Of a stretch of DNA of 64,000 bases, positions 1 through 7,967 are shown piece after piece (the stretch's first letter is position 1; each line of letters begins with the position of its first letter). The position numbers and the translations under genes are program-made. Source of the stretch: Hymenobacter rigui (GTDB lineage: Bacteria; Bacteroidota; Bacteroidia; Cytophagales; Hymenobacteraceae); the NCBI RefSeq assembly GCF_003944715.1, contig NZ_RWIT01000018.1, forward strand, positions 1-64,000, given 5' to 3'. A model generated the notes under the pieces. The model ran no database searches. It saw only the letters and a program-made list of their open reading frames with translations, and had not been told where the DNA came from.

Positions 1-1
1 C

Positions 2-139
2 AAAACCAAGCTGCGACAAGCCCAGGCCCGTACCCGTGAAGCAGTGGAGGCGGCTATCCAAACGGCCGTGGACTGGATTTCCAGCAAGGACGCCAAAGCC
101 TGGTTCAACCATTGCGGCTATCATGTACACCGTTCATGA
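2..139 (+). mobile_element. IS630-type transposase, C-terminal fragment (runs off window start)
   Basis: An open frame enters from the left edge and stops with TGA at 137-139, giving 45 residues. It ends with AWFNHCGYHVHRS, and the (A)WF-x-HCGY ending is typical of the DDE-superfamily transposases of IS630-type elements. The preceding helix (TREAVEAAIQTAVDWISSKD) fits the C-terminal tail of that family. The catalytic DDE core would lie before base 1, so activity cannot be judged. The element appears to end shortly after the stop, next to an interrupted membrane-protein start on the other strand. Confidence 0.65.
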
Positions 140-144
140 ATCCG

Positions 145-309
145 CTATATAACAGCACATTCGATAACAGAGTGTATTGTAGTTCCTTGCACCCTCGGCA
201 CCGCCACGCACCCCAGCCACAGCAGCCCCGCTAATGCCAGCAAACCCGGCGGAAAAAACAGCGCCCGATACCGGCGGCGAGGGTAGGGGAGGTATAGGGC
301 AGCGGGCAT
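145..309 (-). pseudogene. N-terminal fragment of a small membrane protein, probably cut by the IS630 element
   Basis: Reading the minus strand from ATG 307-309 gives 54 residues beginning MPAALYLPYPRRRYRALF, then a clear hydrophobic segment (PPGLLALAGLLWLGCVAVP). After about residue 42 the coding character fades and the frame stops at 145-147, just beyond the transposase. A basic stretch followed by one membrane helix looks like the start of a real single-pass membrane protein. I infer that the transposon insertion removed the rest. It could also be a chance ORF. Confidence 0.35.
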
Positions 310-550
310 AGTATTGAATAACAGGAAGATAAAAATACAGAATCTGCCGTTAACTACTCCGGTCGATTATACCCTTTTTTTTTTACTGATTGGGTGGTAA
401 TTGTAGCAGTAGCAAGCAAGTACTATCGGCCTGCTGAGGCATAAGCCGTAGCTTTGTCAGAACAGCAGGCCCTACTTTAGGGTTATAAGCTCATGCTCGC
501 AACCAGCGCCTCATGCTTAATGAGTCTCCAATGGGCCATTACACCACTAC
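310..550. other. Intergenic; no gene seen
   Basis: Between the interrupted membrane-protein start and the GAF gene there is a T-rich tract (about 370-382) but no credible reading frame or convincing hairpin. It probably carries the promoter of the GAF-domain gene, but I cannot point to a clear TAnnTTTG box. Confidence 0.3.
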
Positions 551-1024
551 ATGAGTAACGAACAGAATTCTATGTTGCGGGAAATTGCAGAATTTACCAC
601 TATTCTGCAGCAGCAAGGCGTACACAACGCGCTGAAATACCTGAACAATCGTACCCCGTACCGCTTCACCGGGCTATACCGATTTGATGGATCTTTACTG
701 CAGAATGACGCTTTGTTCGATCAGTTTACCCCGGCTCTGCAGCGCGCCGAGCCGGTGCCGATGTCGGTTACCTTCTGCTCATTGGTAGGCCAGAGACAAC
801 AGCCTCTGGAAATTCAGGACGCCGCCACTGATACCCAAATGCAGGGCCTAATTGATACGGAAGTTGTGTCATACTGCGGCGTGCTGATTCGGGATGCAGC
901 CGGTCAGCCCTTCGGAACGCTATGTCACTATGATATGCAGCGGTGCCAGGAGCGCACTGCCGATATGCCGCTCCTGCAGGCCGCGGCGGACCTGTTATAC
1001 CAGCACACGCAGACGAAGGGCTAA
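551..1024 (+). CDS. GAF domain-containing protein
   Basis: 157 residues, essentially one GAF domain with no signal peptide, so cytosolic. The pattern fits the short GAF proteins that follow the free-standing phytochrome/sensor type: an N-terminal helix (residues 5-30), 'RFTGLYRFDG' as the first strand, 'FCSLV' and then 'YCGVLIRDAAGQPFGTLCHYD', which is the characteristic GAF strand-turn-strand (new strand, small residue, GTL-C). There is no output domain, so the protein probably binds a small ligand or acts on a partner. It stands alone; the next gene begins 124 bases on. The ligand cannot be told from sequence. Confidence 0.75.
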   Translation: MSNEQNSMLREIAEFTTILQQQGVHNALKYLNNRTPYRFTGLYRFDGSLLQNDALFDQFTPALQRAEPVPMSVTFCSLVGQRQQPLEIQDAATDTQMQGLIDTEVVSYCGVLIRDAAGQPFGTLCHYDMQRCQERTADMPLLQAAADLLYQHTQTKG

Positions 1025-1147
1025 ATCCGTTGGCCAGTTTGCCCTCTGGATGGGTAAAACAGCATGACTATAGTTGACGATTTCGGCTGCGCTGGTTGCC
1101 CGTATGTGCCGCCCTTACGTTCGGACAAGGTTCCTTAACACTATTGG

Positions 1148-3274
1148 ATGATTTCCCTGTACCGCCCTGCGGCTCCGCTGCTGCTGCTATCCTTCACGGC
1201 CCAAGCCCAAACCACCCCCCGGCCCGATACTACCCGCGCCGTGGCCCTGCCCGAAGCCACCGTAACGGGCTACGGCCAGCAGCTGCCCCTGCGCCGCACT
1301 GCCGCCGCCGTGGGCACCCTCGCAGCCCGTGACTTTGAACGGTTTCCACAAAATGCCCTCACCCAGGCCGTAAACACGCTGCCCGGCGTGCGGCTGGAGG
1401 AGCGGGCCAGCGGCAGCTACCGCCTCAGCGTGCGGGGCAGCACGCTCCGCTCGCCGTTTGGGGTGCGCAACACCAAGGTGTACTACCAGGGCATTCCGTT
1501 CACTGAAGCCAGCGGCAGTACCCCACTCAACCTGCTCGACCCCGCGCTGCTGGGCGGGCTGGAAGTGGTGAAAGGTCCCGCCGCCAGCGTGTACGGGTCC
1601 GGTACCGGCGGGGCCGTGCTGCTAAGCGGCCGCCGACCCGCGCCGGGTACCAGCGCCGCCCAGGTGGGTTTCACTGCGGGTAGCTTCGGGCTGCGGCGGT
1701 ACGTGGCGAGTGTGGAAACCGGCTCGGCCACCGGCTACCTGCGCGCCACCTACGCCCGCCAGAGCCTCGACGGCTACCGTCAGCAAAGCGCCCTGCGCCG
1801 CGACGTACTGGCCCTGGATGGCGAGTGGCAGACTACTAAAAAACAGACTGTGGGCCTGCACGCGCTGTATTCAGATATTAACTATCAGCTGCCCGGCGGC
1901 CTCACCCGCGCCCAGTTCCAAGCGGACCCACGCCAGGCCCGCCCCGGCACGGCCACCGCGCCCGGCACCGTGCAGCAGCGTACCTACTACGCTTCCCGCA
2001 CCGCCTTACTCGGAGCCACCCACGAAGCCCGCTTTACTGACCGGTTCAGCCTGCGCACCACTGTGTATCTGAGCGGCAGCCGCATCAATACGCCTTACCT
2101 GATAGATTTCGAGCGCAACACGCTGCTGGGTGGGGGCGGGCGCACGGTGGCCAGCTACCGCACCGCCCTGGCCGGCTGCACGTTGCGCCTGCAGGCCGGG
2201 GCCGAGGCCCAGACCGGCTTCGAAAGCTCCCGCAACTACCAGAATCGCGCTGGTCAACCCGGCGCGTTGCGCTACGACGACGAAATCCGGACGCTCACCG
2301 GCTTTGCCTTCGCCCAAGCCGATTACGAGCTGCCGGCCGGGCTGCTGCTCACGGCCGGGGCCAGCTACAACCGCCTCCGCTACCGCATCAGCCGCCTGTC
2401 GGATGCGGCCACTAACCCCGCGGGCTACGAGCTGGAGCGCAACTTTCGGCCTGAGGTGTCGCCCCGGGTGGCGCTGCTGCGGGAGTTTGGGCCGGGGCTG
2501 ACGGTGTATGGCAGCCTGAGTACCGGCTTCTCACCGCCCACCGAGGAGGAAATCCGCCCTTCCGATGGCTCCATTAACCGGGCCTTGCAGGCCGAGCGGG
2601 GCCGCAGCTACGAGGTAGGCCTGCGCGGCATGGTGCTGCGGGAGCGGCTCCGCTACGACGTAGCCCTCTACGACCAGCGTCAGCGCCAGACCATCACCAC
2701 CCGCACCACCGATTTGGGCACTCAACTGTTCACAAATGCTGGCAACACTCGCCAGCGCGGGGTGGAGGTGGCTTTGAGCGGCTGGTTGTGGCAGGGAGAA
2801 GCTACAAGCTTTCAGCCACAAGCAGCAAGCACCGAAGGTAACGTGTCGCCCACAGGCCTGCGGACCTTCGTGAGCTACGCCTACAACCACTACCGCTTCG
2901 GGAACTATGAAACCGGCGGACAGGACTTCAGCGGCAACCGCCTCACCGGCACCGCTCCCCACACGCTCACCGCCGGGCTTGATTTGGCGGCTCCGTTGGG
3001 TTTCTATCTCAGCCCCACCGTCAACCATCAGTCCCGCATCTACATCAACGATGCCAATACCGAAGCTGCCCCCGGCTACTGGACGTTTGGCACCCGCGGG
3101 GGCTGGCGCCGTAGCTTTGGCAGCTTCACCGCAGATGTATTCGGCGGGGGCGAAAACCTCACGGACCGCCGCTACTCCCTGGGTAACGACCTGAACGCTT
3201 TCGGCGGGCGCTACTTTCAGCCTGCCCCGGCGCGCAACTGGTACGCAGGCATACAGGCGGGCTGGAAATGGTAG
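1148..3274 (+). CDS. TonB-dependent outer-membrane receptor (siderophore-receptor-like)
   Basis: 708 residues, normal for a TonB-dependent receptor without the extra N-terminal carboxypeptidase-like domain of SusC proteins. A short signal peptide ends AQA near residue 20. The plug domain follows (about 50-165: 'LTQAVNTLPGVRLEER', 'RLSVRGSTLRSPFGVRNTKV', 'VVKGPAASVYGSGTGGAV'), then a 22-strand-type barrel ending with 'RNWYAGIQAGWKW', an aromatic last residue as expected for BamA-dependent insertion. Such receptors import iron chelates, cobalamin or other nutrients across the outer membrane using TonB energy. No SusD or ABC gene is adjacent, which argues for a stand-alone siderophore-type receptor. 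The substrate is not predictable here. Confidence 0.85.
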   Translation: MISLYRPAAPLLLLSFTAQAQTTPRPDTTRAVALPEATVTGYGQQLPLRRTAAAVGTLAARDFERFPQNALTQAVNTLPGVRLEERASGSYRLSVRGSTLRSPFGVRNTKVYYQGIPFTEASGSTPLNLLDPALLGGLEVVKGPAASVYGSGTGGAVLLSGRRPAPGTSAAQVGFTAGSFGLRRYVASVETGSATGYLRATYARQSLDGYRQQSALRRDVLALDGEWQTTKKQTVGLHALYSDINYQLPGGLTRAQFQADPRQARPGTATAPGTVQQRTYYASRTALLGATHEARFTDRFSLRTTVYLSGSRINTPYLIDFERNTLLGGGGRTVASYRTALAGCTLRLQAGAEAQTGFESSRNYQNRAGQPGALRYDDEIRTLTGFAFAQADYELPAGLLLTAGASYNRLRYRISRLSDAATNPAGYELERNFRPEVSPRVALLREFGPGLTVYGSLSTGFSPPTEEEIRPSDGSINRALQAERGRSYEVGLRGMVLRERLRYDVALYDQRQRQTITTRTTDLGTQLFTNAGNTRQRGVEVALSGWLWQGEATSFQPQAASTEGNVSPTGLRTFVSYAYNHYRFGNYETGGQDFSGNRLTGTAPHTLTAGLDLAAPLGFYLSPTVNHQSRIYINDANTEAAPGYWTFGTRGGWRRSFGSFTADVFGGGENLTDRRYSLGNDLNAFGGRYFQPAPARNWYAGIQAGWKW

Positions 3275-3608
3275 ATCCAGGCCGCGCCGTGCCTCCGGCC
3301 CATAAGGTAGCCGTATAGGATACGCTCCTGTGCAAGCCAGCTGGGTGTACCATTCTGGGCGAAGTTCGCGGCGAATTCGTGTAGTCGGAAAGTCAGAAAT
3401 ACTGACCGGCAACCCGGGGAAATTGTGGGCGACAGTCCGGATTATGGCTGATATACGGCAGCCGACAGGGCGGTGGTAAAGTTGGTTGGCGCGGCAGGTT
3501 GGTTTTCCGGGAACGGTGGCCGGAGCTACTATTGCTCATCGAAGTAGGGGAACACCGAAATCCGCAGGGCTTCTGTACCCGTGCTGTCATCGTTTATTCA
3601 CGCTATCC
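3275..3608. other. Intergenic; no gene seen
   Basis: 334 bases between the TonB-dependent receptor and the lipoprotein gene. Short open frames on both strands lack protein-like composition. No strong hairpin with a T-run was seen. Confidence 0.3.
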
Positions 3609-4307
3609 ATGAAATCCACCGTTACTTTCCTGAGCGCCGCGCTGGGCCTGCTGGCCGCTGGCTGCACCGATAAAGAGGTCCTCGATACCTGCATGGGCTC
3701 CTGCACCACGGTGGTTGGTCGACTCATAACGGCCAATGGGCAGCAGCCATTGGCCAACGCGCCGATAGAGGTGCGCTGGAACTACGGGCCGGCCTACCAC
3801 CCAATGTCGAAGCTAAAAGCGCAGGCCACCTCGGATGCCAACGGAAATTATCGGCTGTCCTTTTTTATCAAGGATGAGGAGCTGACGGAAGGCTATTTCA
3901 ACGTGCGCTATTCTCCGAACAAAAAGCAGTATTACACCATCGGGGAAGACGGACAGGTGCTGAACGGTGCCCGCCGGGATACCACGTTCACCCTGCCGGA
4001 CTACCTGATTCCGCGTAAGGCGTACGTGCGCCTTGCCATTACCAACCCCACCGACGTTACCCTCTATGCGTTTATGTCCGACTTCAATACTCCTTACGGC
4101 CTCAATACCACCTTCAGTCGGAAAATCCAGGGAGGCGGGCCGGTAATTTTCTGGGATGGGCTACCTGCCGAAAACCCACTGCCTGTAGCCGGCGACCAGC
4201 CCATTCTGGTAAAAGGCTATAAGAAGAAAAATGGCCTCACCGAATACACCACCGACTCGCTGTTTATTCCGGCCGGCACCACCGCTACCTATTCCGTTAC
4301 CTTCTAG
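3609..4307 (+). CDS. Lipoprotein with carboxypeptidase-regulatory-like domain
   Basis: 232 residues. I chose ATG 3609 because it is followed directly by a lipoprotein signal, MKSTVTFLSAALGLLAAGC, with lipidation cysteine 19; the longer upstream frame adds residues that do not look like a signal. Residues about 32-110 (VVGRLITANGQQPLANAPI, then a strand-rich stretch with 'SDANGNYRLSFFI') resemble the transthyretin-like carboxypeptidase-regulatory fold common in Bacteroidota surface proteins. The remainder is beta-rich with no recognised catalytic motif. It is likely anchored in a membrane facing the periplasm or surface. Function unknown. Confidence 0.7.
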   Translation: MKSTVTFLSAALGLLAAGCTDKEVLDTCMGSCTTVVGRLITANGQQPLANAPIEVRWNYGPAYHPMSKLKAQATSDANGNYRLSFFIKDEELTEGYFNVRYSPNKKQYYTIGEDGQVLNGARRDTTFTLPDYLIPRKAYVRLAITNPTDVTLYAFMSDFNTPYGLNTTFSRKIQGGGPVIFWDGLPAENPLPVAGDQPILVKGYKKKNGLTEYTTDSLFIPAGTTATYSVTF

Positions 4308-4578
4308 CCGTGCTAGGTTGCAGTGCGCCCGTGTAGTACGTTTCTATTTCTGGTAATCAAGGTAAATAGAGTCCGCTGAAGCAGAGTGGGGCGTGCTGCC
4401 TGCGCCGCTGCATCACCTGACGCCCACATCCTGGTCACGGCAGCGGTAGAAAGGTAGTCCGGGATACCGGCATAGTTCGGGCGGCGCGGATAGCAGGGGG
4501 CATGTAAAGGCCAGGATTCACGGCTGATGCAGCCCGATCCTGCTATTTTCGCTCTGTACATTGCTTGCTGCACGCATT
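4308..4578. other. Intergenic; no gene seen
   Basis: 271 bases between the lipoprotein and the GNAT gene, with no credible reading frame on either strand and no obvious hairpin. Confidence 0.3.
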
Positions 4579-5076
4579 ATGGCCGAAACTTTCTCTTTAC
4601 TGCCACTATCGGCCGCCCATTATCCGGCCGTGGCGACTATTTATGCCGAGGGTATTGCCACGGGCCAGGCCACCCTCAACACGGAAGTGCCGGACTGGGA
4701 AGCCTGGGATACCGCCCATCTGGCGCACAGTCGCCTAGTAGCATGTACGCCTGCGGGCGAGGTAGCCGGCTGGGCCGCCCTGACGCCGGTATCGGGCCGG
4801 TGCGTGTATAGTGGGGTGGCGGAAGTAAGCGTGTACGTGGGGGCCTCACACCGGGGCCGGGGAGTGGGCCTTCTGCTGCTTCGGAAATTAGTGCAGCAAT
4901 CAGAGCAAAATGGTATCTGGACGCTGCAATCCGGTATTATCCGGGAGAACACGCCTAGTCTACGCCTGCATGAGCAGGCAGGTTTCCGGTTGGTCGGCAT
5001 CCGCGAAAAACTCGGTAGGCTTCACGACCAGTGGCGCGATATATGTCTGCTGGAACGCCGTAGTACGGTACTATAG
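4579..5076 (+). CDS. GNAT N-acetyltransferase, phosphinothricin acetyltransferase-like
   Basis: 165 residues from ATG 4579; the frame is open six codons upstream, but this start gives the usual N-terminus for the family. Motifs of the PAT/YwnH/ArsN branch are visible: 'YPAVATIYAEGIATGQATL' at the N-terminus, 'VAEVSVYVGASHRGRGVGLLLL', where R-G-R-G-V-G is the acetyl-CoA pyrophosphate loop, and 'NTPSLRLHEQAGFRLVGIREKLGRL' near the end. Members acetylate phosphinothricin, methionine sulfone or small amines. An arsenic cassette lies just downstream on the other strand, and arsN-type GNATs occur in ars loci, but the strand and spacing argue against co-transcription. Confidence 0.8.
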   Translation: MAETFSLLPLSAAHYPAVATIYAEGIATGQATLNTEVPDWEAWDTAHLAHSRLVACTPAGEVAGWAALTPVSGRCVYSGVAEVSVYVGASHRGRGVGLLLLRKLVQQSEQNGIWTLQSGIIRENTPSLRLHEQAGFRLVGIREKLGRLHDQWRDICLLERRSTVL

Positions 5077-5146
5077 TGAGGTAATGAACTGGTGCGTTTG
5101 ACGTTCAATTCGCGCAGGTGGCGCAGGTAGAACGTCACTACCTCAC
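5076..5146. terminator. Possible convergent terminator, long-loop hairpin
   Basis: A 12-base arm at 5076-5087 pairs with 5135-5146 with one mismatch, across a 47-base loop. It lies between the convergent ends of the GNAT gene and the universal stress protein gene. The loop is long and there is no clear T-run, so the call is weak. Confidence 0.3.
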
Positions 5147-5149
5147 CCC

Positions 5150-5971
5150 TTAGTCCAGCGCGGGCAGTAGCAGCATGGGCAGGTGGCCATGCAGAATTAC
5201 CTGCGAGGTTACGCTCCGGTTGAACAACTGCCCCAGAAAGCTGCGGCGACGCGCCACGAGCACCAGTAAATCGGCGTGGGTTTCGTGGGCGGCCTGTAAA
5301 ATTCCCTCCGGAACCCGGCGGTTGCGCACCCCATGCGAGTGAATTCGGGCTTCGATGCCGGCCAACAGCCCACTGGCGGCTACTGCCTGCACCGCTCCGG
5401 CGCAGGTATCATCATTTTCAGGCTCGGCGACGTGGGTTACCGTCAGGCGTGGCTGCAGGTGCTGCAGTAGTTCCCGCATACCTGTCGACTGCGTTTTTAG
5501 GCTGATGGAGCTGTTGTCGGCGGCTATTGTGACGTTGCGTGGCGGTACGGCCGCCTGGCTCCCGACAGGTACCACCAGCAGCGGAGTACGGGTGGCACGC
5601 AGCAGCTTCAATGAGGTACTGCTGACCAGTTCATCGGGGGTAGTTTCGGTATCCGGCTTGCCCAGCACCACCAGGCTGGGGGCATGCCGACGCACCGCAT
5701 CGGCCACGGCCGCTTCTACTCCCTCCACGGCCGACTCCACCACGACTGGCACGCCCAGCGGCTGAATTCGCTCTTGCAGAGACGCGGCCACTTCCCCTTC
5801 GCTCAGGTGACGAATACTGCCATTGAATGCATCCGGGTCGAGAAGGGTTTCGCGCCGGATGTGGAGTACTACCAGTGGTGCCTGTATGGGGGCCGCCAGC
5901 GCCGCCGCGTACCGCAGGGCCTGATCGGCAGCGGGAGTAAAATCGGTGAGCACGAGGAAAGGAGCAGCCAT
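5150..5971 (-). CDS. Universal stress protein, tandem UspA domains
   Basis: 273 residues from the ATG at 5969-5971 (MAAPFLVLTDFTPAADQAL). The frame is open for 114 codons further upstream, but that part crosses the hairpin and the end of the arsC-like gene and is not protein-like. Two Usp folds in tandem: residues 1-140 and about 150-273, each ending with a 'TPLLVVP' or 'LPMLLLP' strand. The ATP-binding G-x2-G-x9-G(S/T) pattern is not intact in either half, so it may be a non-ATP-binding type. It is the last gene of the minus-strand arsenic-type cluster, but a strong hairpin (6042-6094) separates it from arsC. A second tandem USP lies at 8994. Confidence 0.8.
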   Translation of the reverse strand: MAAPFLVLTDFTPAADQALRYAAALAAPIQAPLVVLHIRRETLLDPDAFNGSIRHLSEGEVAASLQERIQPLGVPVVVESAVEGVEAAVADAVRRHAPSLVVLGKPDTETTPDELVSSTSLKLLRATRTPLLVVPVGSQAAVPPRNVTIAADNSSISLKTQSTGMRELLQHLQPRLTVTHVAEPENDDTCAGAVQAVAASGLLAGIEARIHSHGVRNRRVPEGILQAAHETHADLLVLVARRRSFLGQLFNRSVTSQVILHGHLPMLLLPALD

Positions 5972-6041
5972 AGCACGAATACGTTTAGGGGTGGGAGCAG
6001 AATGCAATAAGAACCCCAGTATACGCGAAAGGTGGCTGGAT

Positions 6042-6094
6042 GCTGCACGGAGCCCGAGGAAAAAGCGCCGCCGTTTCCTTGGGCTCCGTGCAGC
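6042..6094 (-). terminator. Hairpin terminator after the arsC-like gene
   Basis: Arms 6043-6062 and 6074-6093 form a near-perfect 20-base stem (core CTGCACGGAGCCC). It lies 14 bases past the arsC stop on the minus strand and before the universal stress protein gene. The A-run on the plus strand (6059-6064) is inside the stem-loop rather than a clean T-tail, so it may also work as a processing hairpin. Confidence 0.5.
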
Positions 6095-6107
6095 TGATGC
6101 AGCCTTC

Positions 6108-6545
6108 CTATGCTGGAAAGGAGAAGAGTTCGGGTGCATACGTGCGCCCGAACTCAGCGGCATAATCCCGTATCTGGTCGCGCGTCGCCCGAAAAGCGGC
6201 CATAATATCGGCTTCGGAACCCGTAGCCTGGGCTGGGTCCGGAAAGCTGTGGTGTAGCCGGCGGGCATTGGCTGCGCCGGGCAGCACCGGACACGTTTCA
6301 CGGGCATGGTCACACACAGTCAGCACATAATCGAAGGGCATATCTGCGTACTCCGTGGCCAGGTTGGAGGTGTGGTGCCTGATGTCTACTCCCGCTTCGG
6401 TCATTACCTGCACGGCACGCGGGTTCAGCCCATGCGTTTCCACCCCGGCCGAGTACACGGCGGCGGCGGGCAAATAGCGTTGCAGATAGCCGTGCAGCAT
6501 CTGACTGCGGCAGGAATTGCCGGTACACAAAACCAGGATATTCAT
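6108..6545 (-). CDS. arsC: Arsenate reductase, thioredoxin-coupled, low-molecular-weight phosphatase fold
   Basis: 145 residues. The N-terminal P-loop CTGNSCRS supplies Cys7 and Arg13 (C-x5-R). Cys78 and Cys85 (VCDHARETC) are seven apart, matching the relay cysteines of pI258-type ArsC (10, 82, 89 there), which separates it from plain tyrosine phosphatases. The Asp of the DP loop is in 'HHSFPDPAQA'. The enzyme reduces arsenate to arsenite in the cytosol using thioredoxin. It sits 24 bases after the arsI/cadI-like gene and downstream of an ArsR regulator, which supports the arsenic role. No arsenite exporter is encoded beside it. Confidence 0.88.
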   Translation of the reverse strand: MNILVLCTGNSCRSQMLHGYLQRYLPAAAVYSAGVETHGLNPRAVQVMTEAGVDIRHHTSNLATEYADMPFDYVLTVCDHARETCPVLPGAANARRLHHSFPDPAQATGSEADIMAAFRATRDQIRDYAAEFGRTYAPELFSFPA

Positions 6546-6569
6546 ACAGATAAGCTGTTCAGGGGGCTT

Positions 6570-7118
6570 TTAGCAGCAGCCTCCGCCTGGCGTGCAGGCC
6601 GCGCCGGTATCTACCAGGGTAAATGCCATCGGGGCCATGGCGGGCACCGTTTCGGCGGCTGGGGCCGCGGTGGGTGCAATGCAGCACTGGCTGTTTTCGG
6701 TGGCTTGGTCGTACTCCTGCTGGTAGCGCGGGTCATTGAACTCAGCATCCTCGTGGAAGTAGTACACTTCCCATTCGGTGCCATCCGGGTCGTTTACCCA
6801 GAATTTATCCTGCTTGGCGTAACAGCAGCTCGTACCCATTTCTTCCCGCTGCACCAGACCGGCTCGTTTGGCCGCCGCCAGCCGCTCTTCCAGCTGCGGC
6901 AGGGTTTCTACCTGAAAGCCCAAGTGCCCGAAATTGCTGTGCACCCGCTCCGGGTTCTGCACAAACGAGATAATCAGGGCCGGCGCATCCAGGACGTACT
7001 TAGCGTAGCCGGGCTTGATTTTGCTAGCCGGCTGCCCAAAAAATGCGGTATAGAAATTAACCGTGGCTGTCAGGTCGGAAACGTACAGCGACACGTGCAT
7101 GCGGGGGAAGGTACTCAT
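6570..7118 (-). CDS. arsI: ArsI/CadI family glyoxalase-fold metalloenzyme (C-As lyase-like)
   Basis: 182 residues; the glyoxalase/bleomycin-resistance fold covers 1-120. The Fe(II)/substrate set of ArsI dioxygenases is visible: His8 (RMHVSLYVSD), His65 (HLGFQV), the vicinal pair Cys98-Cys99 (GTSCCYA) and Glu117 (WEVYY). ArsI cleaves the carbon-arsenic bond of trivalent organoarsenicals; CadI relatives respond to cadmium. Residues 121-182 are a low-complexity Ala/Pro tail with extra cysteines (SQCCIAP, and CTPGGGCC at the end), which suggests added thiol metal binding. It lies between arsR (36-base gap) and arsC (24-base gap), probably in one operon. Organoarsenical lyase versus general metal resistance is not settled by sequence. 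Confidence 0.82.
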   Translation of the reverse strand: MSTFPRMHVSLYVSDLTATVNFYTAFFGQPASKIKPGYAKYVLDAPALIISFVQNPERVHSNFGHLGFQVETLPQLEERLAAAKRAGLVQREEMGTSCCYAKQDKFWVNDPDGTEWEVYYFHEDAEFNDPRYQQEYDQATENSQCCIAPTAAPAAETVPAMAPMAFTLVDTGAACTPGGGCC

Positions 7119-7154
7119 GGCTGAAACGGGGATAAGTGAGAAACAGAAGAAAAA

Positions 7155-7505
7155 TCAGCAGTTACAGGCATCGGCGGGGCTGCAGCTGGCCGGCGTGGTT
7201 GCCTGGGCAAAAAAGCCGGCAAACTGCTGCTGTACCTGCTGCCACAGGGGCGTGTTCAGACAATAGCACACAGTGAGGCCATCAATTTCCCCCCGGATCA
7301 GATCCAGGGCTTTCAGCTCCTGCAGGTGTTGGGAAACCGTGGTGCGCGACAGGGGCAGCTCCGCGGCAATGTCGCCGGAAATGCAGGTGGTTTTGCTGGC
7401 CAGCAGCTGAATAATGGCAACCCGCGCCGGATGAGCCAGTGCTTTTGCCATACGGGCCAGTTGCTGCTGCTCGGCGGTAAAATCAGTAAGTCTGGCGTAG
7501 GTCAT
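7155..7505 (-). CDS. arsR: ArsR/SmtB family winged-helix repressor
   Basis: 116 residues from the ATG at 7503-7505 (MTYARLTDF). The frame extends 35 codons upstream, but that part is not protein-like and would run through the operator palindrome. The wHTH spans about 15-90: 'MAKALAHPARVAIIQLLA', 'CISGDIAAELPLSRTTVSQHLQELKALDLI', 'YCLN'. Metal-binding thiols could be the Cys in 'TTCISGDI', the 'VCYC' pair and the C-terminal 'SCSPADACNC'. The classic ELCVCDL motif is replaced by TCISGDI, so the site differs from R773/R46 ArsR. It leads the arsR-arsI-arsC cluster and should repress it until arsenite or a related metalloid binds. Confidence 0.87.
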   Translation of the reverse strand: MTYARLTDFTAEQQQLARMAKALAHPARVAIIQLLASKTTCISGDIAAELPLSRTTVSQHLQELKALDLIRGEIDGLTVCYCLNTPLWQQVQQQFAGFFAQATTPASCSPADACNC

Positions 7506-7514
7506 CTTGATGCT

Positions 7515-7541
7515 ATGTTGTATGACGTAAACATACGACAT
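7515..7541. promoter_or_regulatory. Candidate ArsR operator, 10-7-10 inverted repeat
   Basis: ATGTTGTATG (7515-7524) and CATACGACAT (7532-7541) are inverted repeats with one mismatch and a 7-base spacer. The site begins nine bases upstream of the arsR start, where a self-controlling repressor would bind. Dyads of this size and placement are usual for ArsR/SmtB dimers. Confidence 0.65.
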
Positions 7542-7589
7542 TAATCGACAGGTGTTGCTCAACTGACAGCTGATTTTTTTTGCACATAC

Positions 7590-7620
7590 AAAAAAACGCC
7601 CTCTGCACACGCAGAGGGCG
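7590..7620 (-). terminator. Intrinsic terminator for the 7653-7925 gene
   Basis: Perfect 10-base stem CGCCCTCTGC (7597-7606) / GCAGAGGGCG (7611-7620) with a four-base loop. On the minus strand it is followed by seven Ts (the A-run at 7590-7596). It ends the transcript of the small acidic protein gene and insulates it from arsR. Confidence 0.85.
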
Positions 7621-7652
7621 TTTCCGAAAAAGCCATAAAGCGGCTTTACTGA

Positions 7653-7925
7653 CTAGCGGTTGTTGTCGTCGATGGGGTTGTTGAAGCCGGGGTTCATCAA
7701 CTCATCGGTCATGCTGGAGTTGTCGGGGTCGGGGCCGGTGGTAGCACTATCCGTCGGAATGCCGGCAGTTTCTTCTTCCAGGCGGGCAGAAGTGTCCAGT
7801 GTGCCTTCGGCGTCGCGCTTGTAGCCATACAGCTCTTCGCGGTGTTTGCGCTGCTCGTCGGTAAGATGAGCACCTGAGTTGGGCTCAAGAGCAGCGGCCG
7901 GATCCTGATTATTATCGGTTGCCAT
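7653..7925 (-). CDS. Small acidic, disordered protein, unknown
   Basis: 90 residues, no signal peptide, no membrane segment, rich in D, E, N, T and P. A short basic/helical stretch (DEQRKHREELYGYKRDAEG, about 23-41) is the only ordered-looking part; the end (MNPGFNNPIDDNNR) looks unstructured. A strong terminator follows directly, which supports a real gene. It lies 42 bases downstream of another disordered protein gene on the same strand, and the two probably share a transcript. I do not recognise the family; a stress-related hydrophilin-like role is only a guess. Confidence 0.6.
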   Translation of the reverse strand: MATDNNQDPAAALEPNSGAHLTDEQRKHREELYGYKRDAEGTLDTSARLEEETAGIPTDSATTGPDPDNSSMTDELMNPGFNNPIDDNNR

Positions 7926-7967
7926 GTGCGTAAGTCAAAAGGAGGAGATAAGAAAAAGTAGGCTCGC

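Noticed and set aside
5972..6313. Longer N-terminus for the universal stress protein
   Set aside because: The added 114 codons cross a strong hairpin and overlap arsC, and they are not protein-like. The Usp fold begins exactly at the ATG at 5971.
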